Position numbers and translations under genes: made by a program. A DNA stretch of 64,000 nt from Comamonas testosteroni ATCC 11996 (GTDB lineage Bacteria; Pseudomonadota; Gammaproteobacteria; Burkholderiales; Burkholderiaceae_C). The notes beneath the pieces were generated by a model. The model was not told the DNA's origin and made no database searches. It saw only the letters and a program-made list of their open reading frames with translations. Shown piece after piece: positions 19,665 through 28,843 of the stretch. Positions within the stretch are counted from its first letter, which is position 1. Every line of letters begins with the position of its first letter. The DNA is taken from NCBI RefSeq assembly GCF_000241525.1, contig NZ_AHIL01000043.1:186001-250000 (forward strand). Reading direction: 5' to 3'.

Positions 19665-19838
19665 TGCTCAATCAATGCCGAACGCCTGCCAGCCCATCGC
19701 TGCTCGCCAGCAATCAGTGCATTCACAACATCAATGCAATCCGCGTTGCTGGCGCCAAACCGAGCACCGAGTTGCCTGAATACCGGTTGACTGTCCGCCT
19801 TTTTCAAGGGCAACTGCAGGGACCGGCTTACACTGCCG

Positions 19839-22037
19839 ATGTCTTCCGCCTGTCTCATGAGCTCCTCTGAACCCACTTCCCCACCCTTGCTGCCTGTCAT
19901 TGACGGCGGCCTGCCTCTGCATGCCCTGCTGGCCCCTGGTGCTGCGCCGCTGGGCCTGAGCGCCAGCACCCAGCCATTGGTGCCCGAGGATGAAGACCCG
20001 CTGCAGGCCCTGGTAGCGGAGTTGCGCAACTACCAGCACGAGCTGGAGCTGCAAAACGAGGTGCTCAATTACAGCCAGGCCGTCGCCGAGAGCGCATCGG
20101 AGCGGTTTGAAACGCTGTTTGCAAGCATTCCGCTGCCGCTGCTGGTGGTTGATGAATACGATATGGTGGTTCAGGCCAATGCCATGGCACACCGCGCTTT
20201 TCAGCCCACCGAAAAAGACCGGTTGCTGATCAACTTCAAGCCCTTTGTGCATGTCAACGACGCAGAGCGCGTGACCACGGCCTTCGAGCAGGCCAAAGCG
20301 CTGGGACGCGCCGAGGTACACGAGGTTCTGTTCCAGATCACCGAAGAATTCGAGCTCTGCGGCGACCTGCATGTGGCCGGCGTGGTCGTGCCCCAGCAAA
20401 ACGGTCCAGCCACCTGGCAGTATTTGTGTGCCGTTGTCAATCAAGGCCCGCTGCTGGCCGAGCGCAAGGCGCTGCAAGAGCGCAACCAGCAGCTTTATGC
20501 CAGCGAGAGACGGCTGGAGTCGGTCATCAACTCCGCGCTGGACGCCATCATCTGCGTCGACCAGCACCAGCGCATCACCGTCTTCAATCCCACGGCGGCG
20601 GCCCTGTTTCTGTGCTCGCCTCAGGATGCCCTGGGCAGCCCGCTGGAGCGCTTTCTACCCGATGCCGCCCGGGCGCTGGCTTTTTCCTCGCTGACCACAC
20701 AGGCCGTGCTGGGCGAGATGACGGGTCTGACCCTGTCGGGGCGTGAGATTCCCATGGAAATCAGCGTCTCCTTCGAGCACCACAGCAGCGGCGACACCAC
20801 CACCATCTTTGCGCGCGACCTGACCAGCCGCAATCGCGCCGAAGCACAGCGCAATGTGCTGGAGACCCAGCTGCGCGAATCCCACAAGATGCAGGCCGTG
20901 GGCACCATGGCCGGCGGGATTGCCCACGACTTCAACAACATCGTGGGTGCAATCCTGGGCAATGTGGAACTGGCCAAGGCCGATAGCTGCGGCAACCCGG
21001 CTGCCATGGAAAGCCTGCGCGAGATCGAAAAAGCCGGTCGCCGCGCCCGAGATCTGGTGCGCCAGATTCTGACTTTCAGCCGCAATGACCTGCCTGAACG
21101 CCGTCCGGTTCAGGTGCAGGAAGTCATGTCCGACACAGCTCGCCTGCTGCGCGTGACTCTGCCTCCCTCCATAGAGCTTCAGGTGCAGGAGTCCAGCGAT
21201 CTGCCACCGCTGCTGGCCGACCCCACCCAGGTGGAACAGGCGCTGTTCAATCTCTGCAACAACGCCATGCAGGCCATTGGCAGTCAGCGCGGCATCATCC
21301 AGATGCGAGCCATGCGCATTGCTCCCGACAGCTACCAATGCGAGCGCCTGGGTCTGGCCGTGGCCGAATACCTGGTCTTTATGGTGCAGGACTCCGGCCC
21401 CGGCATGGACGCCGTGACCCAGAGGCGCATCTTCGAGCCTTTTTTCACCACCAAACCGGTCGGCCAGGGCACAGGCCTGGGCCTCTCGGTCGTACATGGC
21501 GTGATGCGCACCCATGGCGGCGCTGTCGATGTACACAGCGAACTGGGCCAGGGCAGTTGCTTCACGCTGTACTTTCCGCTCAGCGACCCGACTTCCAGCC
21601 ACTGTGCGCTGCCGCCCATGCGCATGGACAAACCCGAAGCCCCGCTGCCCGAACCTGTCCTGGCCACGCGCCCCAGCCATGTCATGTATGTGGACGACGA
21701 TCAGGCCCTGGTCTTTCTGTTTCAGCGCCTGCTGCGCCGTCGCGGCTATGAAGTCTCGGGCTTTACCGATCCTCACGAGGCCATGGCCGCCCTGCATGAG
21801 GAGCCACAGCGCTTTGACCTCATAGTCACCGACTACAACATGCCCGGCTTCAGCGGCCTGGACCTGCTCAGACAGGCTCTGCAGATCAGCCCTCAACTGC
21901 CGGTTGCCCTGGCCTCCGGCTATGTGACGGCCGAAATCGAGCAGGCCGCGATTGCAGCCGGCGCCCGGGCCCTGATCCACAAGCCCAACGATGTGCAGGA
22001 GTTCTGCGCCACTGTGCACGAACTGCTCAACCCCTGA
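19839..22037 (+). CDS. PAS-containing hybrid sensor histidine kinase with C-terminal receiver
   Basis: 732 aa (ATG 19839; ATG 19857 also possible). An N-terminal coiled coil (EDPLQALVAELRNYQHELELQNEVLNYS region) is followed by two PAS-like domains (about 85-210 and 225-335), a HisKA domain with H363 in AHDFNN, a HATPase domain (LCNNAMQAI N box; DSGPGMD; TKPVGQGTGLGLSVVHG) and a receiver with D665 in VTDYNMPG. No transmembrane segment is seen, so it is a soluble sensor of a cytoplasmic signal. No DNA-binding partner is adjacent. Confidence 0.9.
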   Translation: MSSACLMSSSEPTSPPLLPVIDGGLPLHALLAPGAAPLGLSASTQPLVPEDEDPLQALVAELRNYQHELELQNEVLNYSQAVAESASERFETLFASIPLPLLVVDEYDMVVQANAMAHRAFQPTEKDRLLINFKPFVHVNDAERVTTAFEQAKALGRAEVHEVLFQITEEFELCGDLHVAGVVVPQQNGPATWQYLCAVVNQGPLLAERKALQERNQQLYASERRLESVINSALDAIICVDQHQRITVFNPTAAALFLCSPQDALGSPLERFLPDAARALAFSSLTTQAVLGEMTGLTLSGREIPMEISVSFEHHSSGDTTTIFARDLTSRNRAEAQRNVLETQLRESHKMQAVGTMAGGIAHDFNNIVGAILGNVELAKADSCGNPAAMESLREIEKAGRRARDLVRQILTFSRNDLPERRPVQVQEVMSDTARLLRVTLPPSIELQVQESSDLPPLLADPTQVEQALFNLCNNAMQAIGSQRGIIQMRAMRIAPDSYQCERLGLAVAEYLVFMVQDSGPGMDAVTQRRIFEPFFTTKPVGQGTGLGLSVVHGVMRTHGGAVDVHSELGQGSCFTLYFPLSDPTSSHCALPPMRMDKPEAPLPEPVLATRPSHVMYVDDDQALVFLFQRLLRRRGYEVSGFTDPHEAMAALHEEPQRFDLIVTDYNMPGFSGLDLLRQALQISPQLPVALASGYVTAEIEQAAIAAGARALIHKPNDVQEFCATVHELLNP

Positions 22038-22045
22038 AACAATCG

Positions 22046-22054
22046 ATAGCTGCT
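22046..22054 (+). repeat. ATAGCTGCT intergenic repeat core
   Basis: Exact 9-nt core shared with intergenic sites at 8684, 22912, 36537 and 60336. Here it stands in the 20-bp gap before rluA and is preceded by ACAATCG, which also flanks the 46.5-kb copy. Confidence 0.5.
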
Positions 22055-22057
22055 TGA

Positions 22058-22720
22058 ATGAGTGCGTTGAACTGTGTGTATGAAGACGAGCACCTGCTGG
22101 TGCTTGACAAGCCCTCCGGCCTGTTGTGCGTGCCCGGTCGCGGCCCCGACAAGCAAGACTGCCTGAGCCTGCGAGCCCTCCGGCATTTCGGCGATGCACT
22201 GGTCGTGCATCGGCTCGATCAGGCCACATCCGGTCTGGTCGTCATGGCTCGCAATCCGGCCGTCCAACGCCAGCTCAGCCAGGCCTTTGCCGAGCGCAAG
22301 GTCGACAAGCGCTATATGGCCGTAGTGGCCGGCGAATTGCAGGCGCACAGTGAAGCAGCGGATACCAGGGGCTGGCAACTGATAGACCTGCCGATTGCGG
22401 CCGACTGGGAGCGTCGGCCGCTGCGCGTCATCAATCACGAAACCGGCAAAAGCAGCCAGACGCTGTGGCGGGTGATCGAGCACACCACTCAATCTGGAAT
22501 ACCCGGCACCCGGGTTCTGCTGAGCCCGTTGACGGGCCGCACCCATCAGTTGCGCCTGCATATGGCTGCCATAGGCCACCCCATGCTGGGCGATGCGCTA
22601 TATGCCAGCGAAGCCGTGGCCAGCGCCAGCCCGCGCCTGCTGCTGCATGCTGCAGCACTGGAGCTGTCGCACCCGGTCACCGGTGAACTGCTGCAGCTAA
22701 AAAGCGAGCCTCTTTTTTAA
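22058..22720 (+). CDS. rluA: RluA-family pseudouridine synthase
   Basis: 220 aa, short and without an S4 domain, as in E. coli RluA. VVHRLDQATSGLVVMA carries the catalytic aspartate D54; LTGRTHQLRLHMAAIGHPMLGD is the second family motif. RluA isomerises U746 of 23S rRNA and U32 of some tRNAs; specificity here is inferred from size and similarity. It begins 20 bp after the sensor kinase, with an ATAGCTGCT repeat in the gap. Confidence 0.87.
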   Translation: MSALNCVYEDEHLLVLDKPSGLLCVPGRGPDKQDCLSLRALRHFGDALVVHRLDQATSGLVVMARNPAVQRQLSQAFAERKVDKRYMAVVAGELQAHSEAADTRGWQLIDLPIAADWERRPLRVINHETGKSSQTLWRVIEHTTQSGIPGTRVLLSPLTGRTHQLRLHMAAIGHPMLGDALYASEAVASASPRLLLHAAALELSHPVTGELLQLKSEPLF

Positions 22721-22846
22721 GCCCCATCAAATCAGCAGCAGCCGTCAAGCTCTCAAAGTTGCCACGCCGCAACAAAAAACCCTTCAGCGCTGCACTGAGG
22801 CAGGACAGGAGCCTGCACAAAAAGACCGCTGATGCAGACACTTGCA

Positions 22847-22870
22847 GCACAGTTCAGGCCTGGACTGTGC
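22847..22870. promoter_or_regulatory. 24-bp near-perfect palindrome upstream of livK
   Basis: The arms GCACAGTTCAGG (22847-22858) and CCTGGACTGTGC (22859-22870) pair at 11 of 12 positions with no spacer. There is no T tract, so it is more operator-like than terminator-like. It lies about 200 bp before the substrate-binding protein start. The binding protein is unknown. Confidence 0.5.
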
Positions 22871-22911
22871 ATATACATCACAAATGCAGGCTGAGCCATA
22901 GCCCTTGGGTA

Positions 22912-22920
22912 ATAGCTGCT
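22912..22920 (+). repeat. ATAGCTGCT intergenic repeat core
   Basis: Exact core of the dispersed palindrome family, followed by ATGCACGACATAGC, which gives only a weak dyad. Confidence 0.45.
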
Positions 22921-23069
22921 ATGCACGACATAGCAAAAACCGAAAGCCTGCACCAGCCCCTGCATACCCTGTTGCCTTCGTTGACCACTCGATTAATCTG
23001 AGCTTCTTTGCGCGAACTGCTATGGCAGCAATCGCGCTTTTCGAACATCTCCCGATTAAGGAAGTCCTC

Positions 23070-24191
23070 ATGAGCATTCCGTTCCGCATGCAAACCGTTG
23101 TTGCTGCCCTGGGCCTGGCTGGTGCCGCCCTGGTCTCCACCGCGCATGCCCAAATCAAGATCGCCCTGGTCATCCCCACCACCGGTGCGCTGACCCAGTA
23201 TGGCGACATGGTCAAGGAAGGCGCCACCACCGCCGTTGAAATGGCCAATGCCTCTGGCGGCATCAACGGCAAGAAGATCGAGCTGGTACCCGTGGACGAT
23301 GCCTGCGAACCCAAGCAAGGTCCTGTCGCTGCCAACCGAGTGGTCAACAACAAGATCGGCTATGTGGTCGGCCCCGTCTGCTCCGGCGCCTCGATTGCCG
23401 CAGCACCCATCTACAACAACGAAGGCGTGGTGGTCGTCACTCCTTCTGCGACCTCGCCCGCTCTGACCGACGGCAAGAACTACCACTTCATCTTCCGCAC
23501 CATTGGCCGTGACGACCAGCAAGGCCCGGCGGCCGCCAAGTTCATTGCCGAGAAGCTCAAGCCCAAGAAGGTTGCCGTGCTGCACGACAAGCAGTCTTAC
23601 GGCCAGGGTATTGCCTCCTCCGTGCGTGACGACCTGAAGAAGGCCAAGATCGAGGTGGCCCTGTTCGAGGGCATCAACGCTGGCGACAGCGACTACTCCG
23701 CCGTCATCACCAAGCTCAAGGGCGCAGGCGTGGACTTTGTCTATTACGGCGGCTACCACCCCGAAATGGGTCTGCTGCTGCGCCAGGCTGCCGAGCAAGG
23801 TCTGAAGGTCAAGATGATGGGCCCTGAAGGCGTGGGCAACCCCGAAGTGAATGCCATTGCCGGCCCTGCCGTCGAAGGCATGCTGGTGACTCTGCCCGCC
23901 GACTTTGCCGCCAACCCCAAGAACGCTGCCGTGGTCAAGGCCTTCCAGGACAAGAAGCGCAATGCTTCGGGTGCCTTCCAGCTGACCTCGTTTGCCGCAA
24001 CTCAATCGCTGCTGGCCGCCATCAAGGCCGCTGGCGACAACCCCGCCAAGGTGGCGGACTGGATGCACAAATCGACCGGCGTGGACACCGTGCTGGGCCC
24101 CGTGTCCTGGAACAAGCAAGGTGACCTGAACTCCTTCGATTTCCAGGTCTTCCAGTGGCACAAGGACGGCAGCAAATCGCTCGCCAAGTAA
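23070..24191 (+). CDS. livK: Branched-chain amino acid ABC transporter substrate-binding protein
   Basis: 373 aa from ATG 23070, which has AAGGAAG about 6 bp upstream; the frame extends further but without an SD. A Sec signal peptide of about 27 residues ends in AHA. The mature part begins QIKIALVIPTTGALTQYGD and contains VVGPVCSGASIAA, the type I periplasmic binding fold of LivJ/LivK. It would capture leucine, isoleucine or valine, though the family also takes amides and aromatic acids. First gene of a complete transporter operon. Confidence 0.94.
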   Translation: MSIPFRMQTVVAALGLAGAALVSTAHAQIKIALVIPTTGALTQYGDMVKEGATTAVEMANASGGINGKKIELVPVDDACEPKQGPVAANRVVNNKIGYVVGPVCSGASIAAAPIYNNEGVVVVTPSATSPALTDGKNYHFIFRTIGRDDQQGPAAAKFIAEKLKPKKVAVLHDKQSYGQGIASSVRDDLKKAKIEVALFEGINAGDSDYSAVITKLKGAGVDFVYYGGYHPEMGLLLRQAAEQGLKVKMMGPEGVGNPEVNAIAGPAVEGMLVTLPADFAANPKNAAVVKAFQDKKRNASGAFQLTSFAATQSLLAAIKAAGDNPAKVADWMHKSTGVDTVLGPVSWNKQGDLNSFDFQVFQWHKDGSKSLAK

Positions 24192-24287
24192 TTCCACCAC
24201 TCTCTCCGGAGGCAATGGCAGGGGCCATGCCTCCGGATGTTTGTTATCTGGCCCTCGGGCCTTTTCCTGTTTCAAGGGTGGCGTTAC

Positions 24288-25211
24288 ATGTCAGACTTTC
24301 TCCCCCAGCTGATACAACAGCTATTCAACGGGCTCTCACTCGGAGCCATTTACGCCCTGATCGCCATTGGCTACACCATGGTCTACGGCATCATCGGCAT
24401 GATCAATTTCGCACACGGTGACATCTACATGATCGGGGCCTATATTGGCCTCGTGACGCTTTCGGCGATTGGCACGCAAAGCGGCCTGCCCGTATGGGCC
24501 ATCATCGGCCTGATGCTGGTGGTGGCCGTGTTCGTCACCGGAGTCTATGGCCTGGTCGTCGAACAGGTGGCCTACAAGCCCGTGCGCCAGAGCCCGCGTC
24601 TGGTCGCACTGATCTCGGCCATCGGCATGTCCATATTCCTGCAGAACTGGGTGGCTCTGGGCCAGGGCGCACGCGATATGGCCGTGCCTTCGCTGCTGCC
24701 GGGCGCCATCAATTTCCACATGGGCAATTTCGAGGTCTTCATCCCCTATACCCGCGTGCTCATCATCGCAGTGACCGTGGTTCTGATGATTGCGCTGACC
24801 ATGTACATCAAGCATTCGCGCATGGGCCGTGCCTCACGCGCCTGCGCTCAGGATATGCACATGGCCAATCTGCTGGGCATAGATACCAACAAAGTCATCT
24901 CCTTCACCTTTGTGCTGGGCGCCGTGCTGGCGGCCGTGGGCGGCGTTCTGATTGCGCTGGCGGTGGGCAAGCTCAACCCCTTCATCGGCTTCCTCGCCGG
25001 CATCAAGGCCTTCACGGCCGCCGTGCTGGGCGGCATCGGATCCATCCCCGGCGCCATGCTGGGCGGTGTGATTCTGGGCGTAGCCGAGACCTTTGCTGCA
25101 GCCTACATCTCGTCGGAATACAAGGACATCGTGGCTTTCGGCCTGCTGGTGACCATATTGATGTTCCGCCCCTCGGGCCTGCTGGGCAAACCTGAAGTGG
25201 AGAAAGTCTGA
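24288..25211 (+). CDS. livH: Branched-chain amino acid ABC permease LivH
   Basis: 307 aa from ATG 24288 (AAGGG 9 bp upstream); an upstream frame start at 24237 lacks an SD. About eight transmembrane helices; [36 protein letters not shown] is the classic LivH opening and [17 protein letters not shown] the EAA-like loop region. Forms the membrane channel with LivM. Its TGA overlaps the livM ATG (TGATG), indicating translational coupling. Confidence 0.95.
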   Translation: MSDFLPQLIQQLFNGLSLGAIYALIAIGYTMVYGIIGMINFAHGDIYMIGAYIGLVTLSAIGTQSGLPVWAIIGLMLVVAVFVTGVYGLVVEQVAYKPVRQSPRLVALISAIGMSIFLQNWVALGQGARDMAVPSLLPGAINFHMGNFEVFIPYTRVLIIAVTVVLMIALTMYIKHSRMGRASRACAQDMHMANLLGIDTNKVISFTFVLGAVLAAVGGVLIALAVGKLNPFIGFLAGIKAFTAAVLGGIGSIPGAMLGGVILGVAETFAAAYISSEYKDIVAFGLLVTILMFRPSGLLGKPEVEKV

Positions 25212-26449
25212 TGAAGTACAGCTTTTCTGCCGCTTTGCGCGATGCGCTGATCGCCACCGTGATGACGGCCATCGTCGTCACCCCCATCTTCAGCCTGCAC
25301 CTGGAGCGCGCCGGCGTGCGCACCATCATCACTCCCGACTGGAGCATGACCGGCTGGGCTTGCCTTGCCATCTTTGTCGTGCAGATGCTCAAGCCCCTGC
25401 TCGCTGGCAAGCTGCCCAAGGTCAATCTGCCGGCCGTGCCGCAGATGAAGTCGGGCACACGCAACGTCGTCATCTTCGTGGTGCTGATGATGGCCGCCTC
25501 CTGGCCGTTCTTCGCGGGCCGCAATGCTGTCGACATCGCGACCCTGGCCATGATTTACGTCATGCTGGGCCTTGGTCTGAACGTGGTGGTCGGCTTTGCC
25601 GGCCTGCTGGATCTGGGCTTTGTGGGCTTCTATGCCGTGGGCGCCTACACCTATGCGCTGCTGTTCCACTGGGCTGGCTGGACGTTCTGGGAAGCGCTGC
25701 CGCTGGCCGGCGCAGCCTCGGCCCTGTTCGGCTTCGTGCTGGGCTTTCCCGTGCTGCGCCTGCGTGGTGACTATCTGGCCATCGTGACGCTGGGCTTTGG
25801 TGAAATCATCCGCCTGCTGCTGACCAATCTGACCAGCTTCACGGGCGGCCCCGACGGCATCTCCAGCATTCCCAAGCCTACGGTGCTGGGCCTGCCCATG
25901 ACCCGCTCGCCCCTGACCGAGGACGGCACGACCTTTCATCAGTTCTTCGGTCTGGAGTTCAACTCCATGCACATGGTGATCTTCGTCTATCTGATGGCCC
26001 TGCTGCTGGCCATGGTGACGCTATTCATCAGCAACCGCCTGATCCGCATGCCCATTGGCCGCGCCTGGGAAGCGCTGCGCGAGGATGAGATCGCCTGCCG
26101 TTCGCTGGGCCTGAACCCCATGAAGATCAAGCTCTCGGCCTTCACGCTGGGCGCCATGTTCGCGGGTTTCGGCGGCGCCTTCTTCGCCGCTCGCCAGGGC
26201 ATCGTCAATCCCGAGTCCTTCACCTTCATCGAGTCGGCCCTGATCTTGGCCATTGTGGTGCTGGGCGGCATGGGCTCGCAGCTGGGCGTGATCGTGGCGG
26301 CCATCATCCTGACCGTGCTGCCCGAGTTGGCACGCGAGTTTTCCGAATACCGCATGCTGATCTTCGGTCTGGTCATGATTTTGATGATGGTCTGGCGCCC
26401 ACAGGGCCTGCTGCCCATGAAGCGGCACCAAGTGGAGGTGAAGTCATGA
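25211..26449 (+). CDS. livM: Branched-chain amino acid ABC permease LivM
   Basis: 412 aa with about ten hydrophobic segments. [33 protein letters not shown] and [23 protein letters not shown] are LivM signatures, and [16 protein letters not shown] the coupling loop. Pairs with LivH. It ends in GGAGGTGAAGTCATGA, where the SD inside its last codons serves the 20-codon ORF that overlaps its stop. Confidence 0.95.
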   Translation: MKYSFSAALRDALIATVMTAIVVTPIFSLHLERAGVRTIITPDWSMTGWACLAIFVVQMLKPLLAGKLPKVNLPAVPQMKSGTRNVVIFVVLMMAASWPFFAGRNAVDIATLAMIYVMLGLGLNVVVGFAGLLDLGFVGFYAVGAYTYALLFHWAGWTFWEALPLAGAASALFGFVLGFPVLRLRGDYLAIVTLGFGEIIRLLLTNLTSFTGGPDGISSIPKPTVLGLPMTRSPLTEDGTTFHQFFGLEFNSMHMVIFVYLMALLLAMVTLFISNRLIRMPIGRAWEALREDEIACRSLGLNPMKIKLSAFTLGAMFAGFGGAFFAARQGIVNPESFTFIESALILAIVVLGGMGSQLGVIVAAIILTVLPELAREFSEYRMLIFGLVMILMMVWRPQGLLPMKRHQVEVKS

Positions 26450-26508
26450 AGCTGCACCTGAACGCTATTATTTCAATAACTACAACCACAGGCAGGGCAA
26501 GCGCATGA
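26446..26508 (+). CDS. 20-codon ORF coupling livM to livG
   Basis: ATG 26446 overlaps the livM stop (ATGA), is preceded by GGAGGTG at 26434-26440 with 5-nt spacing, and encodes [20 protein letters not shown] before a TGA at 26506-26508 that overlaps the livG ATG at 26505 (ATGA again). Both junctions are therefore classic translational coupling overlaps and the SD is stronger than that of livG. It contains an Ile-Ile-Ser-Ile run and four Thr codons. It may simply carry ribosomes from livM to livG, or act as a leader peptide. No homologue is known to me. Confidence 0.6.
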   Translation: MKLHLNAIISITTTTGRASA

Positions 26509-27272
26509 GCGAGTATTTGCTAGAAGTCAAAGACCTGTGCATGCGCTTCGGCGGCCTGCTGGCCGTGGACAACGTGGGCTTTAACGTACGCCCTCAGGAA
26601 GTGTTTGCCATCATCGGCCCCAACGGCGCGGGCAAGACCACGGTATTCAACTGCATCAGCGGGTTCTACCAGCCTTCAGGCGGCTCGGTCGTTCTGGACG
26701 GCCAGAGCATTGCAGGCCACAGCAGCCACCAGGTCGCCAACCATGGCGTGGTGCGCACCTTCCAGAACGTGCGCCTGTTCAAGAGCATGACGGCACTGGA
26801 AAACCTGCTGGTCGCACAGCACCGCCAGTCGCGCGCCACGCTGCTCGGCGGCCTGTTCAACACGCCAGGCTATCGCCGTGCCGAACAGGAAAAGATCGAC
26901 AACGCGCTGCAATGGCTGGACGTGATGGGCCTGCGCCAGTTTGCCAACCGCGAGGCCGGCAATCTGGCCTATGGTCACCAGCGCCGGCTGGAGATTGCGC
27001 GCTGCATGATCACCAAGCCTCGTGTGCTGATGCTGGACGAGCCCGCCGCCGGCCTGAACCCGCAGGAGAAGAAAGACCTGCAGCATCTGATCGACGATCT
27101 GCGCAAGCAGTACGGTGTGGCTGTGCTGCTGATCGAGCACGATATGGGCCTGGTCATGGGAGTGTCCGAGCGCATTCTGGTCATGGAATACGGCAAGCCC
27201 ATCGCCATGGGCCTGCCCGAGGCGATTCGCAATGATGAACGGGTCATCAAGGCCTATCTGGGAGAGGCCTGA
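26505..27272 (+). CDS. livG: Branched-chain amino acid ABC transporter ATPase LivG
   Basis: 255 aa. Walker A GPNGAGKTT near residue 39, a LAYGHQRRLEIARCM variant signature in place of LSGGQ (usual for LivG), Walker B VLMLDEPAAGLNP, and the C-terminal YLGEA end. Energises transport through LivHM. Its ATG overlaps the stop of the 20-codon ORF and its own stop overlaps the livF start. Confidence 0.95.
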   Translation: MSEYLLEVKDLCMRFGGLLAVDNVGFNVRPQEVFAIIGPNGAGKTTVFNCISGFYQPSGGSVVLDGQSIAGHSSHQVANHGVVRTFQNVRLFKSMTALENLLVAQHRQSRATLLGGLFNTPGYRRAEQEKIDNALQWLDVMGLRQFANREAGNLAYGHQRRLEIARCMITKPRVLMLDEPAAGLNPQEKKDLQHLIDDLRKQYGVAVLLIEHDMGLVMGVSERILVMEYGKPIAMGLPEAIRNDERVIKAYLGEA

Positions 27273-27985
27273 TGAGCCAGCATATGTTGCAACTGGAGCA
27301 GGTCTCCACCCACTATGGCGCGATCTGCGCGGTCAATCATGTCAGCCTGCATGTCGATCAGGGCGAGATCGTCACCCTCATCGGCAGCAATGGTGCAGGC
27401 AAGACATCGCTCTTGATGACGGTCTGCGGCAACCCTCGTGCCAGCAGCGGGCGCATTCTGTTCGAGGGCGAGGACATCACCCAGATGTCCACTCATCACA
27501 TCATGCGCCGCGGCATTGCCGTCTCGCCCGAAGGCCGTCGTGTCTTCAAGGACCTGACGGTGACCGAGAACCTGCAGATGGGCGGTTTTTTCCTGAACAA
27601 GGCCGAGATCGCCGACGGCGTCGAGCATGTGTTCAAGCTCTTTCCTCGCTTGAAGGAGCGTGCAGCGCAACGCTCGGGCACCATGTCCGGCGGTGAGCAG
27701 CAGATGCTGGCCATAGGCCGCGCACTGATGAGCAAGCCGCGCCTGCTGCTGCTGGACGAACCCACACTGGGCCTGGCGCCGCTCATCATTGCGCAGATCT
27801 TCGAGATCATTCAGACCATCCGTGCAGCGGGTGTGACGGTGTTCCTGGTCGAGCAAAACGCCAACCGCGCCCTGCAGATTGCCGACCGAGGCTATGTGCT
27901 GGAAACCGGCAAGGTGGTGCTGGAGGACAGCGGCGTCAACCTGCTGAGCAATGACGAGGTGCGCAAGGCCTATCTGGGTCATTGA
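27272..27985 (+). CDS. livF: Branched-chain amino acid ABC transporter ATPase LivF
   Basis: 237 aa. Walker A GSNGAGKTS, signature MSGGEQQMLAIGRALM, Walker B LLLLDEPTLGLAP, and the typical AVSPEGRRVFKDLTVTENL and EVRKAYLGH end of LivF proteins. Start overlaps the livG stop (TGATG). It is the last gene before the terminator at 28016-28054. Confidence 0.95.
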   Translation: MSQHMLQLEQVSTHYGAICAVNHVSLHVDQGEIVTLIGSNGAGKTSLLMTVCGNPRASSGRILFEGEDITQMSTHHIMRRGIAVSPEGRRVFKDLTVTENLQMGGFFLNKAEIADGVEHVFKLFPRLKERAAQRSGTMSGGEQQMLAIGRALMSKPRLLLLDEPTLGLAPLIIAQIFEIIQTIRAAGVTVFLVEQNANRALQIADRGYVLETGKVVLEDSGVNLLSNDEVRKAYLGH

Positions 27986-28015
27986 CAGCTCACTGACCTC
28001 ATCCGAGGTCATCAC

Positions 28016-28055
28016 CAGGCCCTGCCGGACGCCAGTCTTGCGGGGCCTGCTCTTT
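28016..28055 (+). terminator. Terminator after livF
   Basis: CAGGCCCTGC (28016-28025) pairs with GCGGGGCCTG (28040-28049) with one G-U pair, followed by CTCTTTTT. About 30 bp past the livF stop. Confidence 0.8.
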
Positions 28056-28078
28056 TTCTGTCTTCAATCACCCGTAAG

Positions 28079-28843
28079 ATGCCCGGCATGACAAAGCATT
28101 TAACGATTCTGACCGGTGGCTCTCGCGGCATGGGCCTGTCCATGGGGCAACTGCTGCTGCAACAAGGCCATCAGTTGCTGAGCATTGCCCGCAAAACCAG
28201 CTCCGCCCTCACTTCCAGCGCCAGCAAGCCCGAGCAGCTATTGCAATGGGAGCAGGACCTGGCACAAAGCGCCGCAGCCGCGCAACGCCTAGCGACCTGG
28301 CTGGGCACGATGGATCCCCATGAATGGGCCAGCATCACCCTGATCAACAATGCGGGCGTCATGCCGCAGATTGCGCCGCTGTCTCAGGTGCCTGCCGCCG
28401 ACATGATCAATGCCCTGCGCGTGGGTCTTGAAGCGCCCATGGCCCTGACCGGAGCCTTTCTCGGAGCAACCGAGAGCTGGCAGATCCCCCGCAAGGTGCT
28501 CAATATCTCCTCGGGTCTGGGCCGCCGTGCCATGGCCTCGCAAGCCAGCTACTGCACGGCCAAGGCCGGCATGGACCAGTTCAGCAGCTGTGTGGCGCTG
28601 GAAGAGGCTGCCAAGCCCAACGGCGCACGCATTGTCTCTCTGGCACCCGGCGTCATCGACACCGATATGCAGGTACAACTGCGCAGCGCAGCTTCAACCG
28701 ACTTCCCCGACGTGGGCCGTTTTGCAGGCCTGCACAGCAACGGGCAGCTGACCTCGGCCGATGACGCCGCAGCCCGCGTGCTGGCCTGGCTGGCACGACC
28801 GGACTTCGGCGACCAGGTAGTCGCCGACGTACGCCAGGCCTGA
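28079..28843 (+). CDS. SDR-family oxidoreductase
   Basis: 254 aa (ATG 28079 or 28088). The Rossmann motif TGGSRGMG lies near residue 12, NNAG near residue 91, and the catalytic Ser/Tyr/Lys set appears in ISSGLGRR and YCTAKAGMDQF. SDR enzymes oxidise or reduce alcohols and ketones with NAD(P)H; the overall shape with APGVIDTDMQ resembles sepiapterin or benzil reductase types, but the substrate cannot be told. Monocistronic as far as visible, starting 24 bp after the liv operon terminator run. Confidence 0.88.
   Translation: MPGMTKHLTILTGGSRGMGLSMGQLLLQQGHQLLSIARKTSSALTSSASKPEQLLQWEQDLAQSAAAAQRLATWLGTMDPHEWASITLINNAGVMPQIAPLSQVPAADMINALRVGLEAPMALTGAFLGATESWQIPRKVLNISSGLGRRAMASQASYCTAKAGMDQFSSCVALEEAAKPNGARIVSLAPGVIDTDMQVQLRSAASTDFPDVGRFAGLHSNGQLTSADDAAARVLAWLARPDFGDQVVADVRQA

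Larger units (their letters stand above)
22721..23069. other. Non-coding region upstream of the liv operon
   Basis: 349 bp without a supported gene. It holds a 24-bp near-perfect palindrome at 22847-22870 and an ATAGCTGCT repeat core at 22912-22920, and should contain the liv operon promoter. Confidence 0.65.
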
